Positions 1 to 6,073 are shown, counted from the first letter of the stretch. The stretch: 7,922 nt of DNA from an uncultured Alphaproteobacteria bacterium (GCA_929200455.1 CAKMZR010000070.1:1-7922); one strand, 5' to 3'. Numbers and translations are program-made. The notes: generated by a model not told the origin, from the sequence alone.

Positions 1-1086
1 ATTGTGTGGTATGTGGAGGGGGGCAGGGAGGAAGAGATGAGGCTTCTTGTTGATTCTTCGTGTATTGAGGTGCGAGGTATGGAGAGACTGGGAGAAATTG
101 AGGAGGGTTTGGAGAGGCTGTATGTGGATTCTTTTAGGACATCTGAGTTTTTTATGAGGATGTTTGAGGGTATGGGCGTGGATGTTCGTGAGAAACGGTG
201 CGTGGCAAGACATGAGCAGACGTTGAAGGACGGGAGGGAGCTTGAGGGTTTTCGTTTGTGTCATAAGGGTGATGGCGTGGTGATGGTGAAGTTGCTTTAT
301 GAGGTTTTGCGGGGTGAGGGGATGAAGGAGAGTGATGTGGAGAGGCGGATAGAGTCTCTTCGTGGGGAGAGGGAAGACTATGTGGAGAAGAGCTTTTCGT
401 CGATAGTGGGGAGTGGTTCGAACGGAGCGATTGTGCACTATAGGGTTGGAGAGGATACGGATCGTGAATTGAGGGGAGGTGATGTGGTGTTGATAGATTG
501 TGGTGGTCACTACCGGAATGGCACGACGGATGTGACAAGGACGATAGGACTGGGAGAGGTGGGTCGGGAGGAGAAGAGGTTATACACGAGGGTATTGAGA
601 TCACACGTGATGCTTTCGCGTCAAAGTTTCCCGAAGGGCACGACGGGTACACAGTTGGATGCGATTGCGCGAAGTGAGCTTTGGAATGAGGGATTGGACT
701 ATGGACATGGTACGGGTCACGGGGTGGGTTATGTATTGGGGGTGCATGAGAGTCCTCCTGTATTGACGAAAAAAGGCGGAACAATTTTGGAGGCGGGCAT
801 GGTACTGTCGATAGAGCCTGGTCTTTATTTTGAGGGTTTGTACGGTTTTCGGGTAGAGAATTTGGTGGAGGTGGAGGAGAGGGGCGAGGGTTTGGGATTT
901 CGGGCGTTGACGTGCGTGCCTTACGCACGTGATATGATAGAGGTGGAGATGTTGTCGGAAGCGGACAGGTTGTGGGTGGATGGTTATCATGCTTGGGTTT
1001 GGACGTGCTTGGAAGACGAGGGATTGGAGGAGGAAGAGAGACTGTGGTTATGGGAGATGACGCGTCCGTTGGAGGTCGTGGGATGA
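1..1086 (+). CDS. Xaa-Pro aminopeptidase (M24B), C-terminal part, 5' end outside window
   Basis: Metallopeptidase that removes an N-terminal residue preceding proline from peptides in the cytoplasm. The frame is open to base 1, so the true start lies upstream; about 361 residues are present, against roughly 590-610 for the full three-domain family. Numbering from the codon at base 4, the five dinuclear metal ligands of the pita-bread fold are all visible: Asp165 (LIDCGG), Asp176 (GTTDVTRT), His239 (HGTGHGVG), Glu271 (SIEPG) and Glu285 (RVENLV). The conserved substrate-side histidines His145 (IVHYR) and His248 (VHESP) are also present. The long C-terminal tail after the LTCVPYARDMIEVEML segment, rich in Trp and Glu, matches the APP1-like cytosolic subfamily. 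The stop overlaps the fdhD start as ATGA (1083-1086), indicating translational coupling. I see a complete catalytic domain with no frameshift; the family call is firm, substrate preference is inferred. Confidence 0.95.
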   Translation: MVWYVEGGREEEMRLLVDSSCIEVRGMERLGEIEEGLERLYVDSFRTSEFFMRMFEGMGVDVREKRCVARHEQTLKDGRELEGFRLCHKGDGVVMVKLLYEVLRGEGMKESDVERRIESLRGEREDYVEKSFSSIVGSGSNGAIVHYRVGEDTDRELRGGDVVLIDCGGHYRNGTTDVTRTIGLGEVGREEKRLYTRVLRSHVMLSRQSFPKGTTGTQLDAIARSELWNEGLDYGHGTGHGVGYVLGVHESPPVLTKKGGTILEAGMVLSIEPGLYFEGLYGFRVENLVEVEERGEGLGFRALTCVPYARDMIEVEMLSEADRLWVDGYHAWVWTCLEDEGLEEEERLWLWEMTRPLEVVG

Positions 1087-1889
1087 TATTGCTGAAGCCG
1101 GATCCTGAGAATGAGAGACTTACACGCAAGGTGGAGGGTTTGAACGAGCGTGGGGAGTCTCAGGAGGTTCGTGTGGTGGAAGAGCGAGCTTTGACGTTAT
1201 ATTTGAACAGTCAGGAGGTGGTGACGGCGATGACGGTGGGAGATTATCCGGATTTGTTGGCGGTGGGTTATTTTCGGAATCAGGGGATGTTGCAGGAGAG
1301 CGATGAGATAAGGGGGATAGACTACGATGAAGATTTGGGGGTTGTGGTTGTGAGGACGGCGAGGGAGACGGACTATGAGGAGCGACTGAAGAGGAAAATT
1401 CGGACTTCTGGCTGTGCCGAGGGTACGGCGTTTGGTGATTTGATGGAGGGTTTGGAGTCGAAAAGTGTATCGGAGGGAGGAAGTGTGAGGGTGGAAGATT
1501 TGCTGGTTTTGTTGAAGAATATAAACACGATGCCGAGTTTGTATTTGTTGGCGGGAGGTATTCACGGGTGTGTATTGTGCGAGGGCAGGGAGGTATTGTT
1601 GTATGTGGAGGATGTGGGACGTCACAATGCGGTGGACAAGATAAGCGGTTATATGAGGATGCACGGACTGTCTGGTGAGGGTAAGTTATTTTTCACGACG
1701 GGAAGATTGACATCGGAGATGGTGATAAAGACGATAGCGATGGGGATTCCGATATTGGTGTCTCGTTCTGGCTTTACGGCGTATGGAGTGCAGATAGCAC
1801 GGGAACACGGACTGACATTGATAGGTCGAGCGAAAGGCAAGAGATTTATGGTATTGTCTGGCGAGGAGCGGGTTGACTATGGAGGATGA
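1083..1889 (+). CDS. fdhD: FdhD, formate dehydrogenase accessory sulfurtransferase
   Basis: Carries sulfur from a cysteine desulfurase to the molybdenum cofactor of formate dehydrogenase, which is required for its activity. The 268 residues are normal for the family. Visible motifs: TVGDYPDLLAVGYF near residues 51-64, the active-site loop RTSGCAEGTAFG with Cys111, GGIHGC near 158-163, EDVGRHNAVDK at 176-186, GRLTSEMV at 207-214, and SRSGFTAYGV at 227-236. The loop has one cysteine, not the CxxC of the E. coli type. I chose ATG 1083 because GGAGG at 1071-1075 sits 7 bases upstream and the start overlaps the preceding stop; an upstream GTG at 972 in the same frame would add 37 non-conserved residues. 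It overlaps mobA downstream. No formate dehydrogenase structural gene is in view, so that partner is inferred. Confidence 0.93.
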   Translation: MILLKPDPENERLTRKVEGLNERGESQEVRVVEERALTLYLNSQEVVTAMTVGDYPDLLAVGYFRNQGMLQESDEIRGIDYDEDLGVVVVRTARETDYEERLKRKIRTSGCAEGTAFGDLMEGLESKSVSEGGSVRVEDLLVLLKNINTMPSLYLLAGGIHGCVLCEGREVLLYVEDVGRHNAVDKISGYMRMHGLSGEGKLFFTTGRLTSEMVIKTIAMGIPILVSRSGFTAYGVQIAREHGLTLIGRAKGKRFMVLSGEERVDYGG

Positions 1890-2526
1890 GACGTTGGGTG
1901 TGGCGGGATTGGTATTGGCGGGAGGAGGTTCACGTCGTATGGGGGAGAACAAGGGGTTGTTGAAGGTGGGGGGCGAGCGTTTGTTGGATCGGGTATGGAG
2001 GAGTCTTGAAGTTGGTGTGGACGTGATGGCGTTGAATGGGGAGAGGTCTGTGTGGGAGGGTGAGGTGGATTGTATGATTGTGGAGGATGTTCTGGAGGGG
2101 GGCGAGGGTCCTCTTGTGGGTATTTTGAGTGGGCTTTTGTGGGCGGAGAGCGAGGGCAAGGAATGGTTGGTGACGGTGCCCTTGGACACGCCTTTTTTGC
2201 CGAGTGATATCGTTTTGAGATTGGTGAGGGGAGCACAAGAGGGAGGAGCGGGGGTTTCATGTGCGAGGAGTGGTCGTTATCATCATCCTGTGGTGGGCTG
2301 TTGGCATGTGGGGGGATGGTTGGGGAGGGTTCGTGGGGCCCTAGAGAGAGGTGTGCGTAAGATAGACAGGGTATTTGAAGAGGGCGAGCGGGTGAGTGTG
2401 GACGTGGAGATGGTTTTTTTTGGGGAAGGTTTTTGCTATGATCCGTTGATGAATGTGAATGATCGAGAAGATTTGTTGAAAGCGGAAGAGATAGGCATGA
2501 GGTTGAGAGGACGAGAGAGAGGATGA
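1879..2526 (+). CDS. mobA: MobA, molybdenum cofactor guanylyltransferase
   Basis: Transfers GMP from GTP to molybdopterin, giving the guanine dinucleotide (MGD) form of the cofactor used by DMSO-reductase-family enzymes such as formate dehydrogenase. The 215-residue protein has the expected order of motifs: the nucleotide loop LAGGGSRRMGENK (residues 13-25), GPLVGILSGL (77-86), the metal-binding PLDTPFLP with Asp103 (101-108), HPVVGCW (136-142), and the C-terminal NVNDREDL (192-199). ATG 1879 was preferred over TTG 1873; GAGGAG at 1863-1868 lies 10 bases upstream, inside fdhD. It overlaps fdhD by 11 bases and precedes the phosphatidyltransferase by 4 bases. Adjacency to fdhD supports MobA over other MobA-like nucleotidyltransferases (for example cytidylyltransferases), although the next gene makes that alternative worth a thought. 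Confidence 0.92.
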   Translation: MEDETLGVAGLVLAGGGSRRMGENKGLLKVGGERLLDRVWRSLEVGVDVMALNGERSVWEGEVDCMIVEDVLEGGEGPLVGILSGLLWAESEGKEWLVTVPLDTPFLPSDIVLRLVRGAQEGGAGVSCARSGRYHHPVVGCWHVGGWLGRVRGALERGVRKIDRVFEEGERVSVDVEMVFFGEGFCYDPLMNVNDREDLLKAEEIGMRLRGRERG

Positions 2527-2530
2527 TGGT

Positions 2531-3148
2531 ATGTTAGATGTGTATGCGCGGAAGCTTATTAATAAGCCGTTAGACAGTATGGTGAAGTTTTTTCCTTCAT
2601 CGATAACGGCGGTACATGTGACGTTGTATGGATTTGCGTTAGGAATTTTGGGGGTGGTTTTGACGGCTTTTGGCTTGTATTTGTGGGGATTATTGTTTTT
2701 TGTGTTGAGTCGGGTGTGCGATGGATTGGACGGTGCTTTGGCAAGGGAGCGGGGTATCGTGAGTGATGAGGGAGCCTACTTGGATATCGTGTGTGATTTT
2801 ATACTTTACAGTTCGCTTCCTTTGGGATTTGGTCTTGCGAATTTGCCTGAGAACGGTATATCTGCGATGATATTGATGTTGACATTTATGGGTACGGGTT
2901 CGAGTTTTCTGGCCCATGCAATTTTTGCGGCTCAGAGGGGAGAGACGACGGAACTTCGAGGTAAGAAGTCATTTTATTACTCTGCGGGTTTGATGGAGGG
3001 CAGTGAGACGATACTGGCGTTTTTTGTTTTTTATATATTTCCGGAACATTTTTGGTGGCTTGGTTTGTGTGTGGCCTTTTTGTGTGTGGTGACGACGGTA
3101 AGTCGTGTAGTGGAGGTATGTCGTATACTTAAAAAAGAAGCCCCCTGA
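2531..3148 (+). CDS. CDP-alcohol phosphatidyltransferase family membrane protein
   Basis: Integral membrane enzyme of the family that displaces CMP from a CDP-linked lipid or alcohol using a second alcohol. The signature D-x2-DG-x2-AR-x8-G-x3-D-x3-D is complete: Asp64, Asp67-Gly68, Ala71-Arg72, Gly81, Asp85, Asp89. Hydrophobic stretches at about 33-60, 90-104, 110-133, 159-171 and 173-190 fit the six-helix fold, and 205 residues is a normal length. The segment SFYYSAGLMEGSETILAFF (147-165) is a soluble-loop-to-helix feature I associate with a bacterial subgroup of unassigned substrate. The start ATG has GAGAGGA seven bases upstream. It is the last gene of the run, and its final codons (KKEAP and stop) overlap a terminator that serves the opposite strand. 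Family is certain; product (phosphatidylglycerol-phosphate, phosphatidylserine, inositol lipid or other) is not resolvable. Confidence 0.9.
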   Translation: MLDVYARKLINKPLDSMVKFFPSSITAVHVTLYGFALGILGVVLTAFGLYLWGLLFFVLSRVCDGLDGALARERGIVSDEGAYLDIVCDFILYSSLPLGFGLANLPENGISAMILMLTFMGTGSSFLAHAIFAAQRGETTELRGKKSFYYSAGLMEGSETILAFFVFYIFPEHFWWLGLCVAFLCVVTTVSRVVEVCRILKKEAP

Positions 3149-3166
3149 CGAATATTATCAGGGGGC
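3131..3166 (-). terminator. Rho-independent terminator of first DUF1127 gene, overlapping the opposite gene's end
   Basis: Read on the - strand, a perfect 9-bp stem GCCCCCTGA/TCAGGGGGC (3158-3166 with 3140-3148, 9-base loop) runs into TTCTTTTTT (3139-3131). It lies about 70 bases after the stop of the DUF1127 gene at 3235. On the + strand the same stem contains the stop codon of the phosphatidyltransferase and is followed by CTCATTAAC, so it is a poor terminator in that direction. Confidence 0.85.
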
Positions 3167-3234
3167 CTCATTAACACCTCAACGGTAAGGACAAAGGGAG
3201 GTAAAACCTTACAGGTTGATGGGTGTATTCGGTG

Positions 3235-3456
3235 TTATCGGACGTCGTCGACTATTTTTTCGATGTCAGCGATTGTGAGTCCGATGTCTTCGCGGATGAA
3301 GAGAGGCAAGTTTGTGAGTTCTTGCCTGACTTTATGCCGACGATACATGAGTGAAATATTGTGCGTACTTTTTGCCAAGAACGCGGATACTTTTGGTAGG
3401 TAGTGTCCGGTACTTTGGCTGAGCAGGTTATGTGAGATTGCGTGTGAATTAGACAT
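3235..3456 (-). CDS. DUF1127 (YjiS-like) small protein A
   Basis: A 73-residue protein with the DUF1127 signature at its C-terminus: RRHKVRQELTNLPLFIREDI followed by GLTIADIEKIVDDV. DUF1127 proteins are small arginine-rich proteins, often multicopy in Alphaproteobacteria, with roles reported in RNA-related and nutrient-response regulation; the role here is unknown. I chose ATG 3456 because AAGGAA lies about 7 bases upstream and the length then matches its paralogue (73 versus 74 residues). The same frame is open to 3555 and would add 33 residues, which do not resemble the paralogue. The N-terminal half (MSNSHAISHNLL onward) is Ser/His-rich and diverged. A possible -10, CATAAT, lies at 3512-3517 on the - strand, about 55 bases upstream of the start, but no convincing -35 accompanies it. 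A strong terminator follows. Confidence 0.88.
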   Translation of the reverse strand: MSNSHAISHNLLSQSTGHYLPKVSAFLAKSTHNISLMYRRHKVRQELTNLPLFIREDIGLTIADIEKIVDDVR

Positions 3457-3551
3457 TGTAGTATTCCTTGATTTTGAGATTGTTGATGAGTGTTTCTTCT
3501 TGTATGTGTGTATTATGTTTTGTTTTGGGAACAAAGAAAAGCGACTGATTG

Positions 3552-3579
3552 CCATATCTGTTATGCAAAAAGGTCATGA
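3552..3579 (-). promoter_or_regulatory. Conserved 28-bp upstream block, copy 1
   Basis: Read on the - strand this block begins TCATGACC, continues with a T run, then GCATAACAGATATGG. It matches the block at 4089-4116 at 23 of 28 positions without gaps. It lies 95 bases upstream of the start of DUF1127 protein A. The pairing of two such blocks, each in front of a DUF1127 paralogue, suggests a shared operator or an unusual promoter. Duplication of the whole gene unit with residual similarity is the alternative, but flanking non-coding sequence is otherwise not visibly alike. Confidence 0.5.
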
Positions 3580-3593
3580 AGTTTATTTTTTGC

Positions 3594-3669
3594 GGGGGGT
3601 GGGTATAAAAAAAGGGGGGGGGTGTAAAAAAAAAGGGTGGGTGTAAAAAAAGGGGTAGATTAAAAAAAA
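3594..3669. repeat. Four tandem G-tract/A-tract units, 17-21 bp each
   Basis: Four imperfect head-to-tail units are visible on the + strand: 3594-3613, 3614-3634, 3635-3651 and 3652-3669. Each begins with a G-rich part (4 to 9 consecutive G in most, GGGTGGG in unit 3), passes through a T/G/A step such as TGT or TAT, and ends in 7 to 9 A. On the - strand they read as T7-9 followed by C-rich spacers, directly continuing the U-tract of the terminator at 3666-3698. No ORF crosses it sensibly. Homopolymer runs make it prone to slippage and sequencing error. Confidence 0.85.
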
Positions 3670-3698
3670 GCCTCCACGACTTTCATCGGGAGGCTTTT
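3662..3698 (-). terminator. Rho-independent terminator of second DUF1127 gene
   Basis: On the - strand the stem AAAAGCCTCC/GGAGGCTTTT (3698-3689 with 3675-3666), 13-base loop, is followed by T8 (3669-3662). The G/C-rich six base pairs next to the T-run are canonical. It starts 31 bases after the stop of the DUF1127 gene at 3730. The tail runs straight into the G/A repeat array. Confidence 0.88.
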
Positions 3699-3729
3699 GG
3701 TGTGTATAGGTATGAAATGATTTATGAGA

Positions 3730-3954
3730 CTATTTGATTTCCGCGATGACGCGATCGATTTCAGAGATGGAAAGACCGATATCTTCACGAATGTCAGAGG
3801 GTATGCTCATGAGTTGTTGACGTGTGCGATGTCTTGATATGGAGAGGACGACGGAATGGAAAGCGTCGTAGATTCCGTTTGTAATTTTGTAGAAGGGAAC
3901 GCTTGTATAAGCGAAGAACGAGTGGGGTGTGTATTGAGCGATAGCTTTTGCCAT
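3730..3954 (-). CDS. DUF1127 (YjiS-like) small protein B
   Basis: A 74-residue paralogue of protein A. The C-terminal DUF1127 motif reads SRHRTRQQLMSIPSDIREDI then GLSISEIDRVIAEIK, sharing R..R.RQ.L...P..IREDIGL with A and a conserved acidic/aliphatic tail. The N-terminal half (MAKAIAQYTPHSFFAYTSVP) is aromatic and unlike A. ATG 3954 has AGGAG about 9 bases upstream. The gene is monocistronic by layout: its own terminator follows, and 156 non-coding bases precede it holding the second 28-bp block and an inverted repeat. The function of the family here is unknown; small size and basic charge would fit nucleic-acid binding, which is inference. Confidence 0.9.
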   Translation of the reverse strand: MAKAIAQYTPHSFFAYTSVPFYKITNGIYDAFHSVVLSISRHRTRQQLMSIPSDIREDIGLSISEIDRVIAEIK

Positions 3955-4016
3955 GATGCCGTACTCCTATGTGAGGTTGTTTCAGTAATTTTCGACTATG
4001 AGCGGGAGGCTTGATA

Positions 4017-4048
4017 TTCCTATAAGAAAGGGCCTCTGCTTATAGAAA
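4017..4048. promoter_or_regulatory. Inverted repeat in the leader of DUF1127 gene B
   Basis: TTCCTATAAG (4017-4026) and CTTATAGAAA (4039-4048) form a 10-bp inverted repeat with one mismatch and a 12-base centre. The ten bases TATAAGAAAG recur as a direct repeat at 4069-4078. It lies between the 28-bp block and the DUF1127 B start. It could be an operator, an RNA hairpin in the 5' leader, or A/T-rich promoter sequence; no sigma-70 pair with good spacing stands out. Confidence 0.35.
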
Positions 4049-4088
4049 CAAAATAGGGCAATTCTTTTTATAAGAAAGAGTAATTTTT

Positions 4089-4116
4089 TCATACCTGTTA
4101 TGACAAAAAGTCATGA
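4089..4116 (-). promoter_or_regulatory. Conserved 28-bp upstream block, copy 2
   Basis: Read on the - strand it begins TCATGAC, has T5, then GTCATAACAGGTATGA. ATGAC-T5-GTCAT forms a perfect 5-bp inverted repeat that is degraded in copy 1. It lies 134 bases upstream of the DUF1127 B start and overlaps the last codon and TGA stop of the JmjC gene (4111-4116). It is not followed by a U-tract, so it is not a terminator for that gene. Confidence 0.5.
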
Positions 4117-5316
4117 GGGAATATGGGGGGAGATGATATTCATGGCACGGATGTCGTGAAGGAACTGTTCGATTTGTTCTTGTGTGAGGTTTTGTGCGGC
4201 GTTAGAGATATCTTTTCTGGAGCAGATAGATTTTGAGACGATGAAGGCCATGAGCGGGACGAACTGTGGAGGTATGGGAATATTGCCTTTGTGGGTGACG
4301 AGGGTATCGACTTGGGGGTTATTGGGGTCTTTTTTCAGGGAGAGTCCTTGGGTGACATTGAAGAGTCCGTCATCGGGGTTGATGGGTAGTGAGAAGTCGT
4401 GTGTTGTGGGTAGGAATTGTTTTTGTTGTTCTTTGAGGGTATTGAAGAAGGCGTCGGAATTGATGATGGCGTTGAGGGATTCGGAGAAGGATTTGACGTA
4501 TGCTTTGAGGTCGTTATTGTTTTCTTGTGGTAGGGGAAGGTTTTTGCGGAAGCTTGGGTCTTGCAGGGAGAGTCCTTGAAGTGTTTCTAGGGCGTCGAGT
4601 CCGATGAGGCTTGTCATGCCGAAAGCGATATGGATGACGCCGGAGGAAGCGGCGAGGGCATCATGATAGAGTCCACGTGGTATATAGAGGAGGGCACCTG
4701 GGTTGAGTTCGACTTCTTGGAGTGTGGATCCTTTTTGTTTTTCGTGGTATTCGCGGGGAAGAGATTTGAAAGCGGCGTGGTTGATGGGATTTGGATAGAA
4801 TCCTTCGTAGATTTGCCAGACTTTGGTGCCTTCGAAGTGGATGGCGAAGACGTCATGTGTATCGAAGTGTGAGGCGAAGGCCTGTCGTTGCCGCCAAGAG
4901 CAGTAGAGGTTGGCTTGTGACTTGGCGTTGAGACTTTTTTCGAGTATTTGTGAGATATTTTGCAGTTCTGGGGAGAGGGATTGTATGGAATTGAGGACGA
5001 GGGACGCGCCGGCTTGCAGGAAGCTGGAGACTTTTTCTGCGTGTGGTTTGAGTAATTTTTGGTTATCGCGGTTGGTGAATTCCGAGGAGTAGAGATTGGG
5101 GGTGATGGGTTGTTTGTCGAGAACGAGTCGTAGGGAGTGTTGAGACCAGATATCGCTCATATTGAGGATGGCGTTGAGTTTTTCCCAATTCATGATGTGA
5201 GAGAATTGGTTTTCTGCTGCTTTGATGTGGAGATGTTTTTTCCCGTAGTATTCGGAGAAGAATTCTTCTGGTGAGATGGGGGCGATAATATTTTCGAAGG
5301 AGGAGGGAAAGGTCAT
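4111..5316 (-). CDS. JmjC/cupin-4 domain Fe(II)/2-oxoglutarate oxygenase (ribosomal-oxygenase-like)
   Basis: A 401-residue protein of the cupin-4/JmjC superfamily, whose bacterial members include the ribosomal protein hydroxylase YcfD (RoxA). The iron triad is visible as HxD...H: His150 and Asp152 (ASHFDTHDVFAIHFEG) and His218 (PRGLYHDAL). Lys165 follows in the KVWQIY strand. The N-terminal segment FENIIAPISPEEFFSEYYGK (7-26) is the typical entry to this family, and the C-terminal part (about 345-401) fits the winged-helix-like tail. A start at ATG 5316 lies 14 bases after the hemJ stop with no recognisable Shine-Dalgarno, so translation coupled to hemJ is likely. The hydroxylation target is unknown; calling it a ribosomal oxygenase is inference from the fold. 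No separate terminator is seen. Confidence 0.85.
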   Translation of the reverse strand: MTFPSSFENIIAPISPEEFFSEYYGKKHLHIKAAENQFSHIMNWEKLNAILNMSDIWSQHSLRLVLDKQPITPNLYSSEFTNRDNQKLLKPHAEKVSSFLQAGASLVLNSIQSLSPELQNISQILEKSLNAKSQANLYCSWRQRQAFASHFDTHDVFAIHFEGTKVWQIYEGFYPNPINHAAFKSLPREYHEKQKGSTLQEVELNPGALLYIPRGLYHDALAASSGVIHIAFGMTSLIGLDALETLQGLSLQDPSFRKNLPLPQENNNDLKAYVKSFSESLNAIINSDAFFNTLKEQQKQFLPTTHDFSLPINPDDGLFNVTQGLSLKKDPNNPQVDTLVTHKGNIPIPPQFVPLMAFIVSKSICSRKDISNAAQNLTQEQIEQFLHDIRAMNIISPHIPS

Positions 5317-5330
5317 GGTACGATCGTGGG

Positions 5331-5753
5331 TTAGAAGGGTTTGATGATGACGAGGGTGACGATGGCGATGGCGATGACGATGGGTGCTTCGTTGATGATT
5401 CGGAAAAAGAGAGCGGATTGGGTATTGGTATTATTGAGGAGTTGTTTTCGCCAATGTCCCATGAACATGTGGAGTATGGTCATGAGGACGACGAGGGCTA
5501 TTTTGATGTGTAGCCAGATATTGTGAGAGAATCCGATGGAGAGGGCGAGAGAGAGTCCGGAGATCCATACGATGATGAGGGCTGGGTTCATGATGATTTT
5601 GAGTAGATTTTTTTCCATGGTAGCGAGCATGGAGGCGGCTTCTGTATTGGGGGCGTTGACGTGGTAGACGAAGAGTCTGGGGAGGTATAGGAGTCCGGCC
5701 ATCCAGGAAATGACGGCGATGATATGGATGATGAGTGTGACTTGGTAGATCAA
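5331..5753 (-). CDS. hemJ: HemJ, protoporphyrinogen IX oxidase (membrane)
   Basis: Oxidises protoporphyrinogen IX to protoporphyrin IX in the membrane, the step before ferrochelatase. At 140 residues it is the usual size, with four membrane segments at about 5-25, 52-72, 82-102 and 118-138. The diagnostic N-terminus HIIAVISWMAGLLYLPRLFV (10-29) contains the conserved His10, and Lys84 sits in LHIKIALVVLM; both positions are conserved in HemJ. The only start that keeps His10 is TTG at 5753-5751, immediately preceded by an in-frame stop (5759-5757); the first ATG would delete the essential histidine. TATAAA (5761-5756) lies two bases before the start, so a leaderless or near-leaderless message is possible. 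The JmjC gene follows after 14 bases. hemH, normally close by, is upstream on the same strand beyond the inserted region. Confidence 0.92.
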   Translation of the reverse strand: MIYQVTLIIHIIAVISWMAGLLYLPRLFVYHVNAPNTEAASMLATMEKNLLKIIMNPALIIVWISGLSLALSIGFSHNIWLHIKIALVVLMTILHMFMGHWRKQLLNNTNTQSALFFRIINEAPIVIAIAIVTLVIIKPF

Positions 5754-5797
5754 GGTTTATAATTTTGGGATGAGTTTGTGTGTGAGGGGATGTGTTG

Positions 5798-6073
5798 ATG
5801 TTAGCACAAGGATGCGAAGGCGACAAGGTGGTTTTTGCTGGTGTTTTGAGGGAGGGCAAAGCTTTAGATTTGGTGAGTGTGTTTGTGATTGTCGGTTTTT
5901 TTATCGTGTCCGTGTGTATGTTCTTAGAGGATGAGATAGTGAAAGGCTGGAAGGATAGGTCGGGAAAATGCGAATTTCATGAAAAGGAAGGCTCAGGAGA
6001 GAGTAAAGCCATGATTTTTCCTCCTGTAGAAGAGAGCCGTAATTCATTGATGAAAAAAATTTATAGTGCTTGA
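5798..6073 (+). CDS. Small single-pass membrane protein, unknown function
   Basis: A 91-residue reading frame divergent from hemJ. ATG 5798 has GAGGGG at 5784-5789, 8 bases upstream; GTG and TTG codons just upstream in frame are alternatives. One strong hydrophobic segment lies at about residues 28-44 (LVSVFVIVGFFIVSVCMFL region), followed by a charged, Lys/Glu-rich tail that contains MIFPPVEE. A probable terminator begins at its stop codon. I recognise no family. Because the + strand is G/T-rich here, long + frames can arise by chance; the ribosome-binding site, terminator and loss of skew in the second half argue that it is real. Confidence 0.45.
   Translation: MLAQGCEGDKVVFAGVLREGKALDLVSVFVIVGFFIVSVCMFLEDEIVKGWKDRSGKCEFHEKEGSGESKAMIFPPVEESRNSLMKKIYSA

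Noticed and set aside
152..1129. Long - strand frame opposite the peptidase (325 codons)
   Set aside because: Pro/Ser/His-rich low-complexity translation typical of the antisense of G-rich coding DNA; the + strand carries a full M24B catalytic domain.
972..1889. Upstream GTG start for fdhD
   Set aside because: It would add 37 residues antisense-independent of the family and overlap the peptidase by 115 bases; ATG 1083 has a better SD and the usual family length.
3180..3218. Hairpin CAAC-GTAAGG / CCTTAC-GTTG after DUF1127 gene A
   Set aside because: Large 16-base loop, small bulges and no T-tract; the strong terminator at 3131-3166 explains the end of the transcript better.
4111..4116. 28-bp block copy 2 as a terminator of the JmjC gene
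   Set aside because: Only a 5-bp stem, T's are in the loop and not after the stem, and a second copy sits away from any gene end.
4184..5092. + strand frames inside the JmjC gene
   Set aside because: Shadow frames opened by the G/T-rich strand, without ribosome-binding sites or recognisable motifs, opposite a conserved oxygenase.
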